Shown piece by piece: positions 3,667 through 7,501 of a stretch of DNA of 7,501 nucleotides. The stretch lies in the NCBI GenBank assembly GCA_903825695.1, contig CAIKBP010000184.1, positions 1-7,501 of the forward strand. Direction: 5' to 3'. The position numbers and the translations under genes are program-made. The first letter of the stretch is position 1. Each line of letters begins with the position of its first letter. The notes under the pieces were generated by a model. The model was not told the DNA's origin and did not search any database. It saw only the letters and a list, made by a program, of their open reading frames with translations. This DNA comes from an uncultured Verrucomicrobiota bacterium (lineage in GTDB: Bacteria; Verrucomicrobiota; Verrucomicrobiia; Palsa-1439).

Positions 3667-5365
3667 CGTACGCCGCTTGCTTCACATTCCAGCGGCTACG
3701 GATCAACCGGCGCCGCGCTTCTTCTTCCGTGCATCCTCGGAGTGTGGCAACGATCCGGCAGGCCCGTGCGCGCAGTTTCTCGCTGTTCGGCTTCACGTCC
3801 ACCATCAAGTTCGATACCACCTTGCCGAGCCGAATCATGGAAATCGTCGTCAGCATGTTCAACACAAGTTTTGTGGCAGTGCCGGCTTTGAGCCGCGTCG
3901 AGCCAGTGAGAAGTTCGGGGCCGGTGAGAATGGTGATCGGTGAGTGGTGAGTGGTAAGCGGCTTGGAAGAAGACAGGAGGAACGTTTTTGCGCCGCGATA
4001 TTTCGCCTCATCGAGCGCGCCCAGAACAAACGGCGTCGAACCGCTCGCGGTAATACCGACCACGACATCTCTGTGGCCAACACCACGGAACCGCGCAGCC
4101 TCGGTACCCGCTACCATGTCGTCTTCGGCAGCCTCCACCGCAGAATGCAGGGCGTTCACGCCACCCGCGATGATGCCCTGCACCATGTCGGGTGACGTGG
4201 AAAAGGTCGGTGGACATTCACTGGCATCGATCACGCCAAGTCGACCACTCGTGCCTGCGCCAATGTAAAAGAGTCGTCCACCGCGTTTGAATGCGGCAAC
4301 AATGGCACGAATGGCGCGTTCGATGGCGCGCTTGTTGGAGCGCAACGCCGGAATCACGCGCGCTTCCTCGTTGAGCATCGCGTCAATGAGTTGAGGGACA
4401 CTGCGTTTGCCAATGTCCATCGTGCGAGGATTGCGAAGTTCGGTAAGGGTAACCGCAAAAAGATGAGGGTGAAAGGGTGAAGGATGAATAATGGAGGCAT
4501 AGCCGGCCAGTAGAAGTGCGCCACACACCGACTCATGGCGCGATTGCCTGACGCGCGTCCCAGGCAACCGCTGGCGAATCTTTGCTGTCAGCAACCGTCG
4601 AAGCTCGCGATTGTGCGCCAATACTCCGCCAGACAGCATGATGATGGGATTGACAATGCGCAGTCTTTTAGCCGCAGCGGCGCAGTCGTCAGCCAGTTGT
4701 TCCGCTGCTTCTGTGAGCACTGCGTGATTGTCAGCACCGATCTCGCCAGCCAGCGCGGCCACATCGGCTTTGTCGGCGTGCCGCATCCAGTCGATGAGTT
4801 GATCCGGCGAGTTTAGACATAGTGCACACAGTGTTCTGCGCAGCGTACGATTTGACTTACCCATCCGGTCAAACTCGCGCAACGCGGCCTGCAGCGTTCT
4901 TTGCGTAATCCAGTAACCGCTCCCGTGGTCGCCCAAAAGATGACCCCAGCCGCCCACTTTAACCGCTCGCCCGTCCCGCCGGCCATACACACATGAACCC
5001 GTCCCGCCGATGACGAGTATGCCATCGCCAGCCCTGCCGAAGGCCGCGGCAAATCCGGAATCCAGATCGTTGCCGACGAAACAATGCACACGCGGCCAGA
5101 CTCTGGCTGCGAGCGCACGGACTCGGATGCGATCTGCCGCAGTGCGGCAACCGGCCAGACAAAGGCTGACGGCAGAAGGCAAAAAACCAAAGGCGGAACG
5201 AATGTGGCGAAGCATTGAGAGGATCCGTGCGTCACTGGCGAGCTTCAGGTTAAACGGGCCAAGTTCGAGGCGTTTGATTACCCGGCCGCGCGCGTCGGCG
5301 GATAAGACTACTGTGTGCGTGCCTCCGCCTTCGATACCAATGCATGTCCCAGGATCTGCTGCCAT
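3632..5365 (-). CDS. murQ: Bifunctional MurNAc/GlcNAc kinase - MurNAc-6-P etherase (MurK-MurQ fusion)
   Basis: A 577-residue fusion for cell-wall sugar recycling in the cytoplasm. Residues 1-~288 are a BadF/BadG-type sugar kinase: phosphate-1 loop GIEGGGTHT (10-18), GNDLDSGFAAAFG (98-110), phosphate-2 IGGTGS (119-124), GGWGHLLGDHGSG (138-150) and adenosine segment IIMLSGGVL (241-249). The usual GDEGSG reads GDHGSG. Residues ~306-577 are MurQ, which cleaves the D-lactyl ether of MurNAc-6-P to GlcNAc-6-P: TELRNPRT (308-315), YIGAGTSGRLGVIDASECPPTF (367-388), GIIAGG, AVEAAEDD, and GPELLTGSTRLKAGTATKLVLNML (482-505). E383 and E414 correspond to the catalytic Glu83 and Glu114 of E. coli MurQ. The C-terminus stops about 30 residues short of E. 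coli MurQ, and codon 569 onward is encoded by the cassette. Start at 5365 has only a distant AAAGG. It follows the kinase gene by 39 bp. Kinase substrate (MurNAc versus GlcNAc) is inferred. Confidence 0.93.
   Translation of the reverse strand: MAADPGTCIGIEGGGTHTVVLSADARGRVIKRLELGPFNLKLASDARILSMLRHIRSAFGFLPSAVSLCLAGCRTAADRIRVRALAARVWPRVHCFVGNDLDSGFAAAFGRAGDGILVIGGTGSCVYGRRDGRAVKVGGWGHLLGDHGSGYWITQRTLQAALREFDRMGKSNRTLRRTLCALCLNSPDQLIDWMRHADKADVAALAGEIGADNHAVLTEAAEQLADDCAAAAKRLRIVNPIIMLSGGVLAHNRELRRLLTAKIRQRLPGTRVRQSRHESVCGALLLAGYASIIHPSPFHPHLFAVTLTELRNPRTMDIGKRSVPQLIDAMLNEEARVIPALRSNKRAIERAIRAIVAAFKRGGRLFYIGAGTSGRLGVIDASECPPTFSTSPDMVQGIIAGGVNALHSAVEAAEDDMVAGTEAARFRGVGHRDVVVGITASGSTPFVLGALDEAKYRGAKTFLLSSSKPLTTHHSPITILTGPELLTGSTRLKAGTATKLVLNMLTTISMIRLGKVVSNLMVDVKPNSEKLRARACRIVATLRGCTEEEARRRLIRSRWNVKQAAYDPKLSHRRLAC
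3932..3959. repeat. 7-bp tandem repeat within the murQ domain
   Basis: Four head-to-tail 7-mers, ggtgatc, ggtgagt, ggtgagt, ggtaagc. On the coding strand they give PLTTHHSPIT (residues 469-478), just after the SSS that replaces the usual SCN of MurQ. The stretch sits where other MurQ proteins have an Ala/Ile-rich strand before GPEVLTG. The frame is kept since the unit total of 28 bp lies in a variable loop without a stop. Confidence 0.7.
4466..4488. repeat. 8-bp tandem repeat at the kinase-etherase junction
   Basis: agggtgaa at 4466-4473 and again at 4474-4481, then ggatgaa at 4482-4488. On the coding strand it encodes the His/Pro/Phe-rich linker HPSPFHPHLF (residues 294-303), exactly between the kinase and MurQ domains. 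It may be what bridges two once separate genes. Confidence 0.6.
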
Positions 5366-5404
5366 CTGCCGTTGCCAACCTTTCTTGGCGGAGACATTAA
5401 CAAC

Positions 5405-6661
5405 TCAGTCGGATAGCGGCAAGTATACGCTGAAAGTGGTGCCCTGGCCCACGGTGCTTTGCACGTCGATAGCACCGCTGTAGTGCCCAACGACCATTTC
5501 GCGCACAATGGAGAGACCCAGACCTGCGCCTTCGCTCTTTGTGGTGTAGTAGGGTTGGAAGATCTTCTGCAGATCCTCGGGTGCAATGCCACAACCCGTG
5601 TCGGCTACGGAAAGTTTGACAAATGAACACTCGGCATTGAGACGATCGGGTCGAAGCATGCATGTCGTGGGGATATTTGGGACGCGCTCAGTGGCAAACT
5701 TCAACACGCCCTTGCCGCCCATGGCATGCAATGCGTTGACACCCAGGTTGATGAGCACCTGCAAAACCTCAGTTGGATGTACGCGTATTCGCAATCCGAT
5801 CTCGCTGCTACTGGACACAATCTTCACCTCGCCACGGGACGGATGCGCCTTGAGCAATGAGGCAGCGTCCTCGACCAGCTTGGCTGCCTCAACCATTTCC
5901 GCGTGCTTGTGGTCGGCGCGTGCGAACTGCAGAAAACGCTGCGAAATCTCCTTGCAGCGGTCGATCTCCCGCTCGATCACATCCAGTTGCTGATGCATAT
6001 GTTCCGCGGTCTTGGGGTCCGATGACTGCAACCCCGCTAGATCCCGTTGGAGCATCTCGGCATAGCCGGTGATGATGGTTAGCGGATTATTCATTTCGTG
6101 TACGACTCCGGTGGACAACACGCCGGCCTCTACAGCTCGTTGGCTATGCGCCAATTCCTGGGACAACTCCTTGTTGACCCGCTGCAAATCGCTGATGCTC
6201 TGCCTCGTGGCGAGCTTGCGTTGACGACGCACCATGCACTTCTCAATCAGCTCTCGAATCGAAAAAACATCGAACGGTTTATTCAAATAATCTGCAGCAC
6301 CGAGCCGTAACACCGCGCGGGCGGTGTCGACTGTTTCGTAGCCGGTCAGCATTATTACTTCGACATCGGGATCGATCTTCTTGAGTTCGCGGAGCACCTC
6401 GACGCCTGAAAAATCGGGCATCCGTATGTCAAGGATGGCGGCATCCACGGGATTCTGCCGCGCACGCTCTATTCCTTCACGGGCGCACGAGGCCAGCACA
6501 CAGCGATATCGATCTTTGAACACGATCCGCAGGGATTCCCGCGGGCCGGCTTCGTCATCCACTATGAGCAAGGTGGGTTTGTCTTCCTGTGCTGGCCCGG
6601 AGTACATGATTGGCATCTCCAACTCTTTGGCAGAACCTGCTCCCATATCCTGATTTCCCAT
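5405..6661 (-). CDS. Hybrid response regulator-sensor histidine kinase (receiver domain first)
   Basis: A 418-residue soluble signalling protein. Residues ~29-145 are a CheY-like receiver with acidic pocket D35/D36, phospho-acceptor D78 (ILDIRMPD), T106 and K128 (NKPF). A coiled-coil-like segment (~146-180) leads to the HisKA region with the phospho-donor H188 in GVVHEMNNPLT. The ATPase domain shows the N box N305/N309, G1 box DTGCG (354-358), and G2 box GAGLGLS (378-384). No membrane segment or sensor domain is seen, so the input probably comes through the receiver. No partner DNA-binding regulator lies in the window. The start is uncertain: 6661 has no Shine-Dalgarno; the in-frame ATG at 6607 has GGAG 9 nt ahead and would give 400 residues without touching the receiver. 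It sits 11 bp after the porin gene and 39 bp before murQ, suggesting one operon. Confidence 0.93.
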   Translation of the reverse strand: MGNQDMGAGSAKELEMPIMYSGPAQEDKPTLLIVDDEAGPRESLRIVFKDRYRCVLASCAREGIERARQNPVDAAILDIRMPDFSGVEVLRELKKIDPDVEVIMLTGYETVDTARAVLRLGAADYLNKPFDVFSIRELIEKCMVRRQRKLATRQSISDLQRVNKELSQELAHSQRAVEAGVLSTGVVHEMNNPLTIITGYAEMLQRDLAGLQSSDPKTAEHMHQQLDVIEREIDRCKEISQRFLQFARADHKHAEMVEAAKLVEDAASLLKAHPSRGEVKIVSSSSEIGLRIRVHPTEVLQVLINLGVNALHAMGGKGVLKFATERVPNIPTTCMLRPDRLNAECSFVKLSVADTGCGIAPEDLQKIFQPYYTTKSEGAGLGLSIVREMVVGHYSGAIDVQSTVGQGTTFSVYLPLSD

Positions 6662-6672
6662 GTAAATGCTTT

Positions 6673-7501
6673 TCAGAATCTGAACGTGGTTGTTACCATC
6701 ACGGCGTGGCCATCACCTGACCACTTGCCGTCAAGGACACCATCGGTCGAATTGCGGATCGTGCGGTCGGCCAACAGCGAGTACTGATACACGACATCAA
6801 CGCTGAACCGTTTCGCGTTGTACTCGAGGCCAGTGCTCAGCACATGACGATCTGAATCAGCGACACTTGGTGAAAACATTTTCTGCGGAACCGAGTTCTC
6901 CGAAAAAACGTAGCCTGCGCGCACGGTCCAGTGTTCACTGAGTTCATATTGCGCGCCAAATTCATAGAACCAACTGTCCTGCCAATTGAACGGAATCTTG
7001 TAGCCGTTCAGGGGGCCCTTGCCCCAATGCAGGCGCACAGTGTTGAGCGCGTCCCAGTCAGTCCAATCGGCGTCCACCTCAAGCTTTAGTTTCGGCATGG
7101 GACGATATGCGTAACCGAACGCCACAGATTGCGGGAACGGGATCCGCGCTTCTGCGGCACTCGGCCCAACCCTGACGTTCTCCAGCTTCAACGAGGCGCT
7201 GTCCTTAAAATTGATCGAGAACGGGCTGCGGTATACGACGCCGACGGAATGGCGCTCGTTGATCTTCCACAATGCGCCCACGGTTGCGCCGACACCCATG
7301 CCATCACCTTCGAAGCGGAAATTGGCGTCGGAAGCCTGACCGAAATAACCTCCAAAAACATTTTGCTCCATCTTCGTGGTGCCGTAGTAAATATTGAGGC
7401 TGGCGCCCAACGAGAAATGTTCGTTGACCCGGTACGCCACCGTTGGGGCAAGGTTCACCACCGACAAACTGCTTTCCGTGACGAGATAACGAAACGGGGC
7501 G
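6673..7501 (-). CDS. OmpP1/FadL-family outer-membrane channel, 5' end cut by window edge
   Basis: FadL-type proteins are 14-strand outer-membrane barrels that take up long-chain fatty acids or other hydrophobic compounds. The open frame runs through to the right edge (reading APFRYLVTESSLSVVNLAPTVAY), so the in-frame TTG at 7467 is not the start and the N-terminal part, including the signal peptide and plug, lies outside. About 275 residues are visible. The family look is clear in NLAPTVAYRVNEHFSLGASL, in VGVVYRSPFSINF, in IPFPQSVAFGYAYRP and in the alternating aromatic strands WYEFGAQYELSEHWTVRAGY. The last residues are TTTFRF, with the terminal Phe read by the BAM complex. It is the first visible gene of the minus-strand run leading to the kinase and murQ. 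The actual substrate cannot be told; other OmpP1-like ligands are possible. Confidence 0.85.
   Translation of the reverse strand, partial: APFRYLVTESSLSVVNLAPTVAYRVNEHFSLGASLNIYYGTTKMEQNVFGGYFGQASDANFRFEGDGMGVGATVGALWKINERHSVGVVYRSPFSINFKDSASLKLENVRVGPSAAEARIPFPQSVAFGYAYRPMPKLKLEVDADWTDWDALNTVRLHWGKGPLNGYKIPFNWQDSWFYEFGAQYELSEHWTVRAGYVFSENSVPQKMFSPSVADSDRHVLSTGLEYNAKRFSVDVVYQYSLLADRTIRNSTDGVLDGKWSGDGHAVMVTTTFRF

Noticed and set aside
3586..3891. Plus-strand open frame starting PNHTLELTAPRAS after the lipoprotein gene
   Set aside because: Its first part is a translation of attC 2 and the rest is antisense to murQ; such attC-derived frames are easily mis-annotated as proteins.
6673..7467. Porin gene starting at the TTG at 7467
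   Set aside because: The frame stays open to the window edge and the residues before 7467 (YLVTESSL) continue the FadL-like sequence, so the true start is outside.
1..7501. CRISPR array, tRNA or rRNA genes
   Set aside because: No regularly spaced direct repeats and no cloverleaf or rRNA-like sequence were found on either strand by eye.

Overview
This looks like chromosomal DNA of a Gram-negative bacterium, shown by a FadL/OmpP1-type outer-membrane barrel ending in Phe and by a lipoprotein gene. Several chromosomal genes lack a clear Shine-Dalgarno sequence, and the gaps hold REP/MITE-like palindromes. With the trpS-scpA-scpB cluster this would fit Verrucomicrobiota or a relative, but that placement is an inference, not a demonstrated fact.

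Layout. (1) 1-2398, minus strand: a housekeeping block trpS -> scpA -> scpB (scpB runs off the left edge). It encodes tryptophanyl-tRNA synthetase and the two non-SMC subunits of the chromosome-segregation condensin. Each of the two gaps carries a palindromic repeat: a double hairpin at 509-566 and a 118-bp MITE-like element with 16-bp imperfect terminal inverted repeats at 1314-1431. (2) 2399-2670: a short gene-free stretch upstream of trpS with an inverted repeat and, on the plus strand, a promoter candidate with a perfect TTGACA box. (3) 2671-3660, plus strand: the most notable part, two consecutive integron gene cassettes with no integrase in view. Cassette 1 (2671-3070) encodes an unknown 109-aa protein. 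Cassette 2 (3071-3660) encodes a CC0125/CC1285-type lipoprotein. Each gene is followed by an attC recombination site, and the first six bases of each cassette are the exact reverse complement of the R'' box of its own attC, which fixes both boundaries. (4) 3632-7501, minus strand: a probable operon running from an OmpP1/FadL-like porin (partial at the right edge) to a receiver-first histidine kinase and a bifunctional MurNAc/GlcNAc kinase-MurQ etherase fusion.

How it fits together. The fused enzyme would convert MurNAc to MurNAc-6-P and then to GlcNAc-6-P plus D-lactate, i.e. recycling of cell-wall sugar. The kinase/receiver protein and the outer-membrane barrel sit directly upstream on the same strand with gaps of 39 and 11 bp. 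The cassette pair has been inserted between murQ and trpS in the opposite orientation. Joining the flanks (2670 to 3661) rebuilds an empty site in which the murQ frame ends after a different short tail, so the last residues of the present MurQ are encoded by the inserted attC.
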